Below, piece after piece: positions 15,680 through 24,111 of a DNA stretch of 64,000 nt. Positions within the stretch are counted from its first letter, which is position 1. The number at the start of each line of letters is the position of its first letter. The stretch spans positions 163,227 through 227,226 of the forward strand of contig JBFLWM010000041.1 of assembly GCA_040755915.1 (NCBI GenBank), written 5' to 3'. The stretch is from Sulfurivermis sp040755915 (GTDB taxonomy: Bacteria; Pseudomonadota; Gammaproteobacteria; Thiohalomonadales; Thiohalomonadaceae). Made by a program: the position numbers and the translations under genes. The notes under the pieces were generated by a model. The model did not search any database. It was not told where the DNA came from and was given only the letters and a program-made list of their open reading frames with translations.

Positions 15680-16363
15680 TTAGGCCGGGGTCTTGACGGT
15701 GCCGGCGATGTGGGCGGCCAGTTCGTCCTCGGCCGTTTCGTCGTTCTTCGGCTGGCCGCCCGGCAGATGCGAGTGCGCGGCCACCACCACCGGGGCGGTT
15801 TCGGTGAAGCGGCGGAAACCCTCCAGGTCGCGGGCGGCGTAGTCGCGCGCCCACGGCTCGGAGGCCGGGGCCAGCTTGCCGGCGGTCATGGCGGCGGTGA
15901 CGGCTTCGTCGATGGCCTTCTGCTTGCCGGCGCTTTCCAGTTCGCCCAGGCGCTGCGCGACCCGATCGAACTCGGCGCGCGGCACGAAGTTGGCCGGGTC
16001 GGCGGCGCCGCCGCCCTTGGCCTGCGCGGCGGTCAGCAACGCCTCCAGGCCGGCATCGGGCTTGAGCCCCATGGACTGCGCCACCTTGGCCTTGTCGGCC
16101 GCCAGGGTCTGCGCGGCGGCCAGTACCGTCACCAGGCCGGCGGCGGAGTCGAGGCCGAGGGCCTGGGCGGCCTGCGCGCGGGCGTCGCCCACGGCGGACA
16201 TGGCCTCCAGCAGCGCCTCCAGGCCGGCATCGGCCTGGGCGCCGATGGACTGGGCGGCGGAGGCCAGCTTGGCCTTGACGCGATCCAGGTGCTGGCCGAT
16301 CTCCTCGGCGGTGGAGGTGACGGGCAGGTTGAGCAGGTAAATCAGGCGTTCCGTGAGGTCCAT
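15680..16363 (-). CDS. Internal scaffold product (gpZ-like) from in-frame start
   Basis: Within gpI an ATG at 16363-16361 (MDLTERLIYLLNLP) is preceded by GGAG nine bases upstream and marks the end of the protease domain. Mu makes its scaffold Z from an internal start within gene I, so this is the likely start of a separate 227-residue scaffold with three near-identical helical repeats (QADAGLEALLEAM, SAAGLVTVLAAAQ, KPDAGLEALLTAAQ). Confidence 0.65.
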   Translation of the reverse strand: MDLTERLIYLLNLPVTSTAEEIGQHLDRVKAKLASAAQSIGAQADAGLEALLEAMSAVGDARAQAAQALGLDSAAGLVTVLAAAQTLAADKAKVAQSMGLKPDAGLEALLTAAQAKGGGAADPANFVPRAEFDRVAQRLGELESAGKQKAIDEAVTAAMTAGKLAPASEPWARDYAARDLEGFRRFTETAPVVVAAHSHLPGGQPKNDETAEDELAAHIAGTVKTPA

Positions 16364-16909
16364 TGCGTGGGTCTCCGTTGCGGTGGTGTGTGAGTCCAGC
16401 CGGTGGGCCACCGCCTGGAGGTAGAGATTCGGGTTGTTGGTGAGGCCGCCGCCGACCAGGGCCTGGATGCGGCCGGTCTTCTTCTCGTAGATGAACACCG
16501 GCGAGAAGTAGCGCACCTCCTTGTTCGCAATCGCCTCCTTGGCGCGGGCGGTCCATTCGACGCGGCCCCAGATGTGGCCGTCGCGGCTCTGCAGCTCTTT
16601 GCCCCAACCGGAGGCCGGCACCGGGCCGACCTTCTCGGCGGCGCTCAGGGACTGGTGCTCGTAGTCGAGGGGCAGGTCCATGCCGAAGGCGCCGAACGCT
16701 TCCAGCACCTTGTCCGGTTGGTCGTTGAGGTAGGGGCCGCGGCCGTCGCGGCCGGAGAACGTGCCGGCGGGAACCATGTGGATCCAGTCCGGCACCTCGC
16801 CCTGCAGGTCGATCGCATGGACGGCGATGGCCTGACCGGGCAGCAGCGCGGCGTGTGCGGAGCGGATGAGCGATTTGGGGTGGTGGTACATGGTGCGCAC
16901 AGTACGCAC
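15680..16909 (-). CDS. Head maturation protease and scaffold (Mu gpI-like)
   Basis: A 409-residue protein with an N-terminal protease domain (IHMVPAGTFSGRDGRGPY, LPLDYEHQSLSA, RYFSPVFIYEK) and a long Ala-rich helical scaffold part from about residue 183. The protease cuts scaffold and capsid precursors during head assembly. The start is uncertain: GTG at 16909 or ATG at 16891. An inverted repeat GGTGCG-N7-CGCACC overlaps this start and could be an operator or a structured leader. The 196-base gap upstream (16910-17104) holds two short hairpins and no gene that I can see. Confidence 0.88.
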   Translation of the reverse strand: MRTVRTMYHHPKSLIRSAHAALLPGQAIAVHAIDLQGEVPDWIHMVPAGTFSGRDGRGPYLNDQPDKVLEAFGAFGMDLPLDYEHQSLSAAEKVGPVPASGWGKELQSRDGHIWGRVEWTARAKEAIANKEVRYFSPVFIYEKKTGRIQALVGGGLTNNPNLYLQAVAHRLDSHTTATETHAMDLTERLIYLLNLPVTSTAEEIGQHLDRVKAKLASAAQSIGAQADAGLEALLEAMSAVGDARAQAAQALGLDSAAGLVTVLAAAQTLAADKAKVAQSMGLKPDAGLEALLTAAQAKGGGAADPANFVPRAEFDRVAQRLGELESAGKQKAIDEAVTAAMTAGKLAPASEPWARDYAARDLEGFRRFTETAPVVVAAHSHLPGGQPKNDETAEDELAAHIAGTVKTPA

Positions 16910-17104
16910 CGGGAAGCGGACTTACCCCCCGCGCGACTGCGGGGTGTCGGGATGGACGGCAGGGGACGGCGGGGCTATGCTTGCGTGCGTGACGGGTGCG
17001 ACACGGTGATATTCTCCCGGCCGTAGCACAGCCGAAAGGCTGGAGCGCCATGTGGGGTTTCCGGCATTGCCGGTAGGGAGGCCCCACCACCCGTCGCGCT
17101 TATC

Positions 17105-18301
17105 CTACCCTTGTTGTTCGCGGATTCGCACTCCCTTTTTTCGCAGCCGCTCCAGCTCGCGCCGCAATGCGTCGTCTCGCGTCGGCAGGCGCCGCAGCGA
17201 TGTGAGAAACACCGCCTTGCCGGACAAGGTCGCCTTGATCACCACCGCATAGCCGGCCTGTTCCAGGATGTAGATCAGCGACTGATCGCCCTCCTGGATG
17301 GCTTCGCCACGCTCGGCCGCTTCCTGGGCGTAGATGTATTCCGCCGACGTCAGCTCGGGATGGATGCGCTTCTGTTTCTCCGCCGTTTCGGCAGAGAAGC
17401 GCACAGTGGCCGTCAGCGCGCCGATGCGCTGCATGTGCTCAACGTCCAACGTGGCCACGGGGAGAGCCCCGGCTGGGGCGTCGTACCAGGTGGCGAATGC
17501 CGGACTGGCCACGAAGTCGCGAAGGGCCGCATTGGCGAGCGCCGCCGGTGCGGCGTTCAGCTTGCCGGTCAGCACGTCGCCGGCGCGGGCCGGCGACGGC
17601 ACCTTGCCCGGGTTGTAGTCCCAGCCCGGATCGATACCCACCGGGACACGCTCCACCTCGCCGGTGCGTTCGTTGACCCATTCGCGGTACTCGATGGCCG
17701 GCGCCTCGGTGGGGCCGCCGAGCGCTTCGGCCGCGCGCTTTGTCAGTTGCCGCAGCCAGCACTTGCAGCCCCAGCCGTTCTGCGGCGCGTGGGTGTCCCA
17801 GAACGGGTGGTCCACCGGCAGGATGGTGCCGGCCCAGGCGACATGGTGCGGCCGGTGCACCTCGGACGGGCCGAGGTTGTATTCCAGGAACGGCAGCGCC
17901 TTGGCGGTGCGCTCGTAGCGCTGCCAGGCCTGGTGGGCGCGGGCGGTGCGCATGTTGGTCTGGTAGATGCGCTTCAGGCGGCGCGAGCCGACGTTGACCT
18001 CGCGCACCTCGCCGGTGAGCGGGTCCACCGCCTCCGTCTTGCCCCACCAGCCGAGGCGCGCCAGCTCGGGCTGGAGGTTCTTCTTCCAGCTCTCGAACGT
18101 CTGGCCGCGCGCCAGCGCCTGCTGCAGCGACTCCCGCACCGTGCGCAGCACGTCCACGCACATGGCCTTGGCGACGGTGAACTGCGCCAGGTGTTCCTGT
18201 TTCCAGACGTCGCGATGGTCGAAGCCGGGCGTCAGCTTCTTGGCCGCCAGGAGGTCGATGGCGGCCTGCGGGATGGGGCCGGGGAAGACGATTCTAGCCA
18301 C
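17105..18301 (-). CDS. gpF-like head morphogenesis protein with C-terminal nuclease-like domain
   Basis: A 398-residue protein. The first two thirds are the Mu gpF/SPP1 gp7 minor head protein (ARGQTFESWKKNLQPELARL, RRLKRIYQTNMRTARAHQAW, THAPQNGWGCKCWLRQL). From about 295 comes an extra domain (RIHPELTSAEYIYAQEAAER, VIKATLSGKAVFLTSLRRL) of the kind found at gpF C-termini and grouped by others as phage barnase/EndoU/colicin E5/RelE-like nucleases. If active, it would be an RNase carried in the head and injected with DNA. Start is a GTG at 18301, inside the end of the upstream small gene. Confidence 0.85.
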   Translation of the reverse strand: MARIVFPGPIPQAAIDLLAAKKLTPGFDHRDVWKQEHLAQFTVAKAMCVDVLRTVRESLQQALARGQTFESWKKNLQPELARLGWWGKTEAVDPLTGEVREVNVGSRRLKRIYQTNMRTARAHQAWQRYERTAKALPFLEYNLGPSEVHRPHHVAWAGTILPVDHPFWDTHAPQNGWGCKCWLRQLTKRAAEALGGPTEAPAIEYREWVNERTGEVERVPVGIDPGWDYNPGKVPSPARAGDVLTGKLNAAPAALANAALRDFVASPAFATWYDAPAGALPVATLDVEHMQRIGALTATVRFSAETAEKQKRIHPELTSAEYIYAQEAAERGEAIQEGDQSLIYILEQAGYAVVIKATLSGKAVFLTSLRRLPTRDDALRRELERLRKKGVRIREQQG

Positions 18302-18482
18302 GGCGGCGCCCCCCGATCAGGAGGGCGATCTGGACCGGCCAGAGCAGCATCACGGCAAACAGCATCGCCAGCCGGCGGCGCGGCGAGGGGCGGCGGCGCC
18401 GGACCCAGCCCGGCTCGAACCAGGCGTGGACCCAGAGTCCGAGGGCGGCGTAGATCACCAGGGCGCGGATCAGGTCGTCCAT
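18294..18482 (-). CDS. Small membrane protein
   Basis: A 62-residue protein from ATG 18482 with two hydrophobic segments (ALVIYAALGLWVHAWF and LAMLFAVMLLWPVQIALLI) separated by an Arg-rich loop (VRRRRPSPRRR), the pattern of a two-pass inner-membrane protein. It lies between the portal block and gpF and overlaps gpF by eight bases. Function unknown; similar tiny membrane proteins here may help assembly at the membrane. Confidence 0.6.
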   Translation of the reverse strand: MDDLIRALVIYAALGLWVHAWFEPGWVRRRRPSPRRRLAMLFAVMLLWPVQIALLIGGRRRG

Positions 18483-18487
18483 GGCGG

Positions 18488-18661
18488 TCAGATCAGCGCA
18501 TTGGGGTGCGCATCGAGCCATTCCGCGCAGTCCGGATCGCACAGCAGCAGCTCATGCAGTACGTCATCCGCCGGCGTGCGCCGTTCGGCGCCCAGGTCGC
18601 TGAGCTGGATCAGCAGGGCCAGCTTGCGCCCGGTCAGGCGCCGGCGCTCCTCACTGTTCAT
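18488..18661 (-). CDS. Small soluble protein after portal
   Basis: A 57-residue protein (MNSEERRRLTGRKLALLIQL to DAHPNALI) whose ATG lies inside the last codons of the portal gene, in another frame, with an 11-base overlap. It is charged and helical, with CDPDCAEWL near the end. No known family was recognised. Confidence 0.55.
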   Translation of the reverse strand: MNSEERRRLTGRKLALLIQLSDLGAERRTPADDVLHELLLCDPDCAEWLDAHPNALI

Positions 18662-20432
18662 CGCCCATGTCCCCCTTGGCCCGGGCGGCCAGCGTGCCGA
18701 TGGCGAGCTGCCCGGCCAGCTCCTCAACGTCCATTTGCGCCAGCACCGCCGGCAGCGCGTCCAGGAACTCGGCGTAGCTGCGCGCCTGCTCGGCGGCGGC
18801 CAGCACCGGCTGGAGGACGGGATCGAGCTGGGGCTGCCAGTCGCCGCCCAACTCCTCCGCCAGGGCGTCGATCCAGTCCTGGTCGGCCTGCGCATGGGCC
18901 ACGCAGCCGCAGCCGCCACCCGCAACCGGGGTTGATTCGCTCTCTCGCTGCGCCAGGGCGCGTTTTACCGCTGCGGCAATACCGATGCCGCCCCCCTGGG
19001 GTAAACGCGGCTCCTGCGCGTTCTGAGGCGGTCGCGCCGGCGGCCCGGCCCGGCGGGCGGCGGCCGGCCCTGAAACGGCCTGAGACGGCCTCTGAGGGCT
19101 GTTCATGCCGCTATACCCATCATCGCCGCTCCCCGGCCCGAAAGGCGCTCCTGCGCCGCCTCCGGGCCTCAGGACGGCCTCGCCGTCCCTGGGCAGGGGG
19201 ATGCCCCATTTCTCGCGCACCCAGGACCAGGGGATACCCTCGCCCTCCGGCGCCAGGGGTGCCAGCTTGGCGATCTGGCCGGCCAGGGCGTCCAGGTCTT
19301 CCGGCTCCAGCAGCTGGGCGGTGTAGGTCGGCCAGTTCTCGCGCGGGCCCTGATTCAGCTCCACGATCCAGCGCGCCAGCGTGGCGCTCAGGGTGTCGCC
19401 CAGGGCGCCGGCGTCGGCGTCCAGGATGTCGTAGCGCACTTCCTGCTGGGCGGTGTCGTTGCCCAGGCGGCCGGGCGTGCCCTCGGTGGTGCCGGTCTGG
19501 CCCAGCACCAGGATCGAAACGCGGGCATCGAGGTAGCGCAGCAGCTGCTCGTACAGGTCGGCGTTGCCGCGCGCCTGGCTGTGGATGAACTCGATCATCA
19601 TGTCTTTGGGGATCACCGCGCTGGCGTCCGCGCCGAGATTGCGCACGGCCGCCTCCAGCACCTCGATGTCCGCGCTGCGGCTCTGGGCGGTGAGCGGGTC
19701 GTATTTGCCCAGGCGCAGCGGCTGGCCGTAGATCTCCAGGAACGTCACCCAGTCGGAGAGGGAGAAGTTGGCGAAGCAATAGGCCCAGGCCACCGCCCGC
19801 GCCAGGCCGCCGCGGATCGGCAGGCCGGACTTCAGGTGCGGCGTGTGGACGATGAAGCGGTAGGGGAAGGCGGCCAGGGGTTTGTCGCCGCCGTCGTCGC
19901 GCAGGTGCGGCGTGCGGCCGTCCTCACCCCAGCTGAACCAGCGCGGGTCGCACCACTCCAGCCGCGCCGGCAGCCACGGCCGTTGGCGGGTATCCCAGTA
20001 CACCTGCAGCACGGCGAAGCCCTTGCCGACGGCGTCCATGGCGTCCGCCACCACCTGGCGCAGCGTGAGGCGCTTGAAGCCCGCCGCCACCAGCTCGGCG
20101 TCGGCCTTGGCCTGGCTGTCGTCGCCGGCGGCGTCGGCCGACCACTCCAGGGCGGCCACGGCGCGCTTGCGGGTGTCGAGCACGCCGCGGTAGTGCAGGT
20201 AACGCTCCTCCATCTCCTCGGCCAGCTCCAGGTAGGCCTGCGGATAGCCCAGCTCGGCGTCGCGCAGCAGCTGCGCCAGGCGCGCCGGGGTCAGGTCCAG
20301 GTCGGTGCGGATGCCGGACACCACCGGACGCACGCCCCACACGGGCGAGGCGGTGGCCACCGGCCGGGTAAGCGATTCCGGCGACACCTTCCGGCCGGTG
20401 ATGGCGTGGACGGCGGAATAGGATTCGGCCAT
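18651..20432 (-). CDS. Portal protein (Mu gp29, DUF935)
   Basis: A 593-residue portal of the DUF935 family, the twelve-fold ring through which DNA enters the head. Diagnostic segments are EEMEERYLHYRGVLDTRKRA, RFIVHTPHLKSGLPIRGGLA and NFSLSDWVTFLEIYGQPLR. The C-terminal third (from about 430) is a Pro/Ala/Gly-rich linker followed by a helical tail. It follows the terminase gene by three bases. Confidence 0.93.
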   Translation of the reverse strand: MAESYSAVHAITGRKVSPESLTRPVATASPVWGVRPVVSGIRTDLDLTPARLAQLLRDAELGYPQAYLELAEEMEERYLHYRGVLDTRKRAVAALEWSADAAGDDSQAKADAELVAAGFKRLTLRQVVADAMDAVGKGFAVLQVYWDTRQRPWLPARLEWCDPRWFSWGEDGRTPHLRDDGGDKPLAAFPYRFIVHTPHLKSGLPIRGGLARAVAWAYCFANFSLSDWVTFLEIYGQPLRLGKYDPLTAQSRSADIEVLEAAVRNLGADASAVIPKDMMIEFIHSQARGNADLYEQLLRYLDARVSILVLGQTGTTEGTPGRLGNDTAQQEVRYDILDADAGALGDTLSATLARWIVELNQGPRENWPTYTAQLLEPEDLDALAGQIAKLAPLAPEGEGIPWSWVREKWGIPLPRDGEAVLRPGGGAGAPFGPGSGDDGYSGMNSPQRPSQAVSGPAAARRAGPPARPPQNAQEPRLPQGGGIGIAAAVKRALAQRESESTPVAGGGCGCVAHAQADQDWIDALAEELGGDWQPQLDPVLQPVLAAAEQARSYAEFLDALPAVLAQMDVEELAGQLAIGTLAARAKGDMGDEQ

Positions 20433-20435
20433 GGT

Positions 20436-22160
20436 CTATCGTCTCCTGCCAAAGCGCGCACCCGAGCGGCGATGGCCCAGGCTGCGGTATTCGTTGGGGT
20501 TGCGGGGGCGGCCCATGCCGGAGCGGGCCAGCACCCAGAGCATCTGCAATGCGTCGGGGCCGTCGTCGTGGTCGACCTTGCCCCAGAACTCCACCTGCTG
20601 GTTGAGCAGCGTGTGTTCGCGGTTGAAGCGGATCTTCGCGGCGGCGACCGGCGGGATCAGGCTCAGGATGCGCAGGTCCTTGTCGCGGTAGAGCGCGGCG
20701 CGGCCGCGCGCGGCCCTGTCGGACGGATCGAGCTGGGCGGTGAAGTAGTCCGGGAACGGCAGCGCCGGCACATGGATGCCGCGCTGAGCCGACTGGTCGA
20801 TCAGCTCGGCCATCAGGAATTCCTGGAAGGCCACCGCCTCGAAGGCCCAGGCGATCACCTCGTACTGGCGCTGGAACTCGATGGCGTCGTGGATGATGGT
20901 CTGCGGCGGCCGGCGGCGGATGGAGGCCTCCACCACGTCGAGCACGCCGTGTTCCAGGTCGTAGCCGCCCACCAGCAGCGCCGAGTAGTCGGAACGCTGC
21001 CCCTTGCCCAGGCTGGGGTCGCAGGAGCCGAAGAACACCCAGTTGCGGCAGGGCACTACCCAGTAGGTCAGCTTGAATTCGCTGACGCCGCCGGTGGGGT
21101 CGTTCTGCAACTCCGAGGCAAACGATTCGTGGCCGTCGCGCGCCCTGATCTCCATCAGCACGATCAGCGACCGCATGTCCGGCCAACTCACCACGGCGCC
21201 GGCGGTCATGGCCTTTTCGTGCTGCGCGTAGAATGCTTCCGCCGCGTCGCGGCCGTCGTTCAGGAACAGCTCTTCCCAGCGCTCCCACAGGTCCATGCGG
21301 TCGGGCCACTGGATGAGGGCCTTGAAGATTTTGGTTTCCCACAGTGCATTGCGCAGGGTGCGCGAGAGCACCGAGTCGTAATGCAGGATGGTGCCGACGT
21401 AGACCACATCCAGCGAATCGTCGGGCGGGCCGAGCTTGAGTACGGTGCGCTTGATCCAGTTCTCGCCCTTGTCGCGCTGGGCCTTGGTGGCCACGTTCTC
21501 GTCGTTTTCCAGATCGTCGATCAGCACCAGGTCGGGGCGGTGCGGGCCGTGGCGCAGGCCGCGCATGCGCTTGCCGGAGCCGAACGCCTGGAGCTTGATG
21601 TTGTTGGTGGTGAGGATGACGCCGACCTTCCAGACCCGGCCGGCGCCGGTGGCGTCCGGGTAGTCCATGGCCACGCGCGGGTTGGCCTCCAGCTCGACCT
21701 TGATGCCTTCCAGGATGGTGGCGGCCTGCTCGGTGGCGTCGGAGATGATCGGGATGAAGCGGCGCAGATTGAACACGATGCAGTAGACGCAGAACACTTG
21801 CAGCAGCGTGGTCTTGGCCTCGCCGCGCGGCGCCGCCAGGGCGATCTTGTCGCCGCGCCGGCGCACCTTGCGCAGCACGCCGGCGATCTCCTGCGCGGAG
21901 ACGTGGCGCTTCCAGGCCAGCTTGTGCAGGCGCTCGAAGGCCCAGGACTGGAACACCGAGTCGGCCACGTCGGCCGAAAAGTAATGCGGGAAGTAGATGC
22001 GCGCGAAATTGCGGAAGGCCTGGCGCGAGCGCGCCCGGCGCTCCTCCCGCGCCGCTTCGTCCGGCTTGAAGCCGTCCACGCCCGCCTCGATCTGGGCGCG
22101 CAAGCCGTCGGCCATGCGCTCCAGGTCGAGCAGGAATTCCTTGCGACTGGTCTTAGCCAT
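20436..22160 (-). CDS. Terminase large subunit (Mu gp28-like)
   Basis: A 574-residue packaging motor. The ATPase half has Walker A APRGEAKT (110-117) and Walker B LVLIDDLE (211-218); the nuclease half starts with FGSCDPSLGKGQRSDYSALL and ends with the acidic HDDGPDALQML. It cuts packaged concatemer or integrated copies, by the headful method in Mu relatives. The ATG overlaps the small subunit stop by eight bases. Confidence 0.93.
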   Translation of the reverse strand: MAKTSRKEFLLDLERMADGLRAQIEAGVDGFKPDEAAREERRARSRQAFRNFARIYFPHYFSADVADSVFQSWAFERLHKLAWKRHVSAQEIAGVLRKVRRRGDKIALAAPRGEAKTTLLQVFCVYCIVFNLRRFIPIISDATEQAATILEGIKVELEANPRVAMDYPDATGAGRVWKVGVILTTNNIKLQAFGSGKRMRGLRHGPHRPDLVLIDDLENDENVATKAQRDKGENWIKRTVLKLGPPDDSLDVVYVGTILHYDSVLSRTLRNALWETKIFKALIQWPDRMDLWERWEELFLNDGRDAAEAFYAQHEKAMTAGAVVSWPDMRSLIVLMEIRARDGHESFASELQNDPTGGVSEFKLTYWVVPCRNWVFFGSCDPSLGKGQRSDYSALLVGGYDLEHGVLDVVEASIRRRPPQTIIHDAIEFQRQYEVIAWAFEAVAFQEFLMAELIDQSAQRGIHVPALPFPDYFTAQLDPSDRAARGRAALYRDKDLRILSLIPPVAAAKIRFNREHTLLNQQVEFWGKVDHDDGPDALQMLWVLARSGMGRPRNPNEYRSLGHRRSGARFGRRR

Positions 22161-22662
22161 ACGCGCGGCTCAGCTCCTCGCCGAAGCCGGGCAGGACCTC
22201 CAGGAAGCCCGGCGCCAGGCGTGGATGCTTGTCGGCCAGCCAGTTGCCGAACCGCTCCAGCACGTCGGTGGCGATGGCCAGCTCGGAGATTTCCGGACTG
22301 GCCTTGGCCAGGGCGGCGGTGGTCTTGTGCAGGGAGTCGGACAGCGAGGCCAGGATTTTGGCCGCGGCCATGGGCTCCAGCTTGCCGGCCTTGCGCTGCT
22401 CTTCCAGCGCCTCGATGGCGGCCTGGTGCTGGGTCAGGTAGCTCTGTAGCAGCGGCACCACCAGGTTGCGCAGGCCGTCGCCGGCGAGCATCGCCGCGGC
22501 GCGGGCATTGTCCCAGTCGTCGCCGCCGGCCTTGGCCTCGCGTTTCCAGCGCCGGCCGGTGGACAGGGGGACGCCGTGGGCCACGCACGCCACCTCCAGC
22601 GACAAGCGCTGGTGGACGTAGGCGGCACGCACCTTGTGCCGGGTTGCGTCGTCGTAGGCCAC
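22153..22662 (-). CDS. Terminase small subunit (Mu gp27-like, DUF1804)
   Basis: A 169-residue DNA-recognition subunit. The N-terminal helix-turn-helix is visible (YVHQRLSLEVACVAHGVPL, STGRRWKREAKAGGDDW), followed by a long helical oligomerisation region. Overlap with the large subunit indicates coupled translation. Confidence 0.87.
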   Translation of the reverse strand: MAYDDATRHKVRAAYVHQRLSLEVACVAHGVPLSTGRRWKREAKAGGDDWDNARAAAMLAGDGLRNLVVPLLQSYLTQHQAAIEALEEQRKAGKLEPMAAAKILASLSDSLHKTTAALAKASPEISELAIATDVLERFGNWLADKHPRLAPGFLEVLPGFGEELSRAYG

Positions 22663-22665
22663 GCC

Positions 22666-22890
22666 TCAGGCCCCCAGTCCCAGCTTGGCCTTGACCCCGG
22701 CACCGATGGCCGTCACCAGGACGGAGATCACGCCGCCGGCGACGGCGCCGTTGATGGCGCTTTGCTTCTCGACGCGGCGCAGGCGTTTGTCGAAGTCGCG
22801 CTGATTGGTGAGGATTTCCTGCATCATCACCGTCTGCGCCTGTTGATTGCCCAGCACCTGGCCGAGCAACAGGTCGTTGTTGCCGCTCAT
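22666..22890 (-). CDS. Small membrane-anchored coiled-coil protein
   Basis: A 74-residue protein from ATG 22890 (MSGNNDLLLGQVLGNQQAQT). A helical, amphipathic first half (RDFDKRLRRVEKQSAING) is followed by one membrane segment (AVAGGVISVLVTAIGAGV) and a short end, a layout like XhlA-type haemolysin/holin helpers. It lies between the outer spanin and the small terminase. Function inferred only from layout. Confidence 0.55.
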   Translation of the reverse strand: MSGNNDLLLGQVLGNQQAQTVMMQEILTNQRDFDKRLRRVEKQSAINGAVAGGVISVLVTAIGAGVKAKLGLGA

Positions 22891-23156
22891 TGCGTCTCCT
22901 TGGGGTTGCGGTAGCCGTCCAGCACCTGCTCCAGGCGCTCTGCGTAGCCGCCCAGCAGCTCCAGCGACGCCGCAAATGCGCGGGCGATGTCGTCGGGCGG
23001 GCTGGCGGGCGTGACGTTCTCCAGCGGCAGCGCCGGCCGCTCGACGGGCGGCGGCGGCGGGCAGGGAACAGGGATGGGGGTTGCGGCGGTGATCACCGGG
23101 GCCGGCGCGCAACCGGCCAGGGACAGGACTGCCAGGAGGACGATGGCGGATTTCAT
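22887..23156 (-). CDS. Outer-membrane spanin lipoprotein (Rz1-like)
   Basis: An 89-residue lipoprotein from ATG 23156. The signal peptide ends in the lipobox LAGC and the mature part starts with a Pro-rich stretch (PIPVPCPPPPPVERP), both typical of Rz1 proteins. It should be lipidated, inserted in the outer membrane and paired with the inner spanin just upstream for fusion of the two membranes at lysis. It overlaps the inner spanin end by four bases rather than being nested inside it as in lambda. Confidence 0.75.
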   Translation of the reverse strand: MKSAIVLLAVLSLAGCAPAPVITAATPIPVPCPPPPPVERPALPLENVTPASPPDDIARAFAASLELLGGYAERLEQVLDGYRNPKETQ

Positions 23157-23500
23157 CGAGCCCTCCAGCGCTGGGCGAAGTCGCGGCCCTGGGCGGCGCT
23201 CCAGGCCATGGCGCCCGGACAGTCGGTCGGCACCGTGGCCTGCAACTGCCTGGCGGCGCGGGCGGCGGCGGCCTGTTCGGCCTGGGCGGCGCGGGCGGCG
23301 GCCGTCTCGGCGCGGCGGCGCTGGGCGTCCGCCTCCTCGCGCCAGGTACGCACTTGGCCTGCCAGTTGTTCCAGGGCGATGACGTGGACCGCCGCATCGC
23401 GCTGCGCGGCGGCCAGGCGGCCGTGGCGGTCCCAGGCGAGGGCGCCCAGGGCCAGGACGGCCGCCAGCAGCAGGGTGACGGCTACGGCGCAGGCACGCAT
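23153..23500 (-). CDS. Inner-membrane spanin (Rz-like)
   Basis: A 115-residue protein with one N-terminal membrane anchor (VAVTLLLAAVLALGALAW) and a long Ala/Arg/Glu/Gln helix (AGQVRTWREEADAQRRRAET) that would span the periplasm as a coiled coil. This is the Rz layout. Its start lies 18 bases inside the endolysin gene. Confidence 0.75.
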   Translation of the reverse strand: MRACAVAVTLLLAAVLALGALAWDRHGRLAAAQRDAAVHVIALEQLAGQVRTWREEADAQRRRAETAAARAAQAEQAAAARAARQLQATVPTDCPGAMAWSAAQGRDFAQRWRAR

Positions 23501-24111
23501 AGCGCACCCCGCGGCCAGCCGGACGCCTCATACAGCGGCGCCCAGCGCAAAAGAATCCGACGGGGGTAGTCGCGGTTCTCGCGAATAGCCCACGCGGCGC
23601 GGTTGGAATACAGCTCGGTGTGCGACCACCAGCGGGCGGGATCGGCCCCCTGAGCCGATGCCAGCTTGCGGTCACGGTTGAGCCAGCCCAGGCCGCCGTT
23701 GTACGAGGACAACGTCATGGCCCAGCGGTCGCACTCAGTGGCGGCGCTGATGCGCTCGTACAACCAGCGGTCGTAGATCACCAGCGCACGCAGGCCCCAG
23801 GCGGGATTGAACGGCGCCGGTTCTGCCAGGTCGGCGTCCACTGTGCCGATCCAGCTGGCCGTGGCCGGCGTGAACTGGGCAATCCCGGCGGCGAACGGGC
23901 TTTGCGCCTGCGGGTTCCAGGCGCTTTCCTGATGCACCTGTCCGGCGAACAACGCCACCGGGGCGTCCAGCCCCCAGACGCGGTAGGCCTCGGCGGTCAG
24001 GGTGCGGCGGTGCTGCGCCGCGGCGCGCGGCACCGAGTCGATGGCGCTGGCCGTATCGGCCACGCAGCCGACCTGGAACAACACCAGCAGCAGCGGCAGC
24101 AGGCGCTTCAC
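23482..24111 (-). CDS. Endolysin: lytic transglycosylase with signal peptide
   Basis: A 209-residue murein transglycosylase of the SLT/lysozyme-like fold. The catalytic Glu is in QVHQESAWNP (Glu62), followed by the motif AAGIAQFTPATA and the substrate groove segment LSSYNGGLGW. An N-terminal hydrophobic signal (LLPLLLVLFQVG) implies export by Sec, so lysis may need a pinholin or signal-release step rather than a large holin pore. Upstream is a two-pass membrane protein that could be that holin. Confidence 0.85.
   Translation of the reverse strand: MKRLLPLLLVLFQVGCVADTASAIDSVPRAAAQHRRTLTAEAYRVWGLDAPVALFAGQVHQESAWNPQAQSPFAAGIAQFTPATASWIGTVDADLAEPAPFNPAWGLRALVIYDRWLYERISAATECDRWAMTLSSYNGGLGWLNRDRKLASAQGADPARWWSHTELYSNRAAWAIRENRDYPRRILLRWAPLYEASGWPRGALCVPAP

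Noticed and set aside
16920..16950. GC hairpin near gpI as a terminator like the one at 24.5 kb
   Set aside because: It shares CCCCCCGCGCGA with the real terminator but has no T-tract on either strand.
19581..22694. Plus-strand open frame of 1037 codons, and another at 17111-19588
   Set aside because: They are the mirror of portal, terminase and gpF genes in GC-rich DNA; composition is Val/Gly/Arg/His-rich without any domain, and ribosome sites are lacking.
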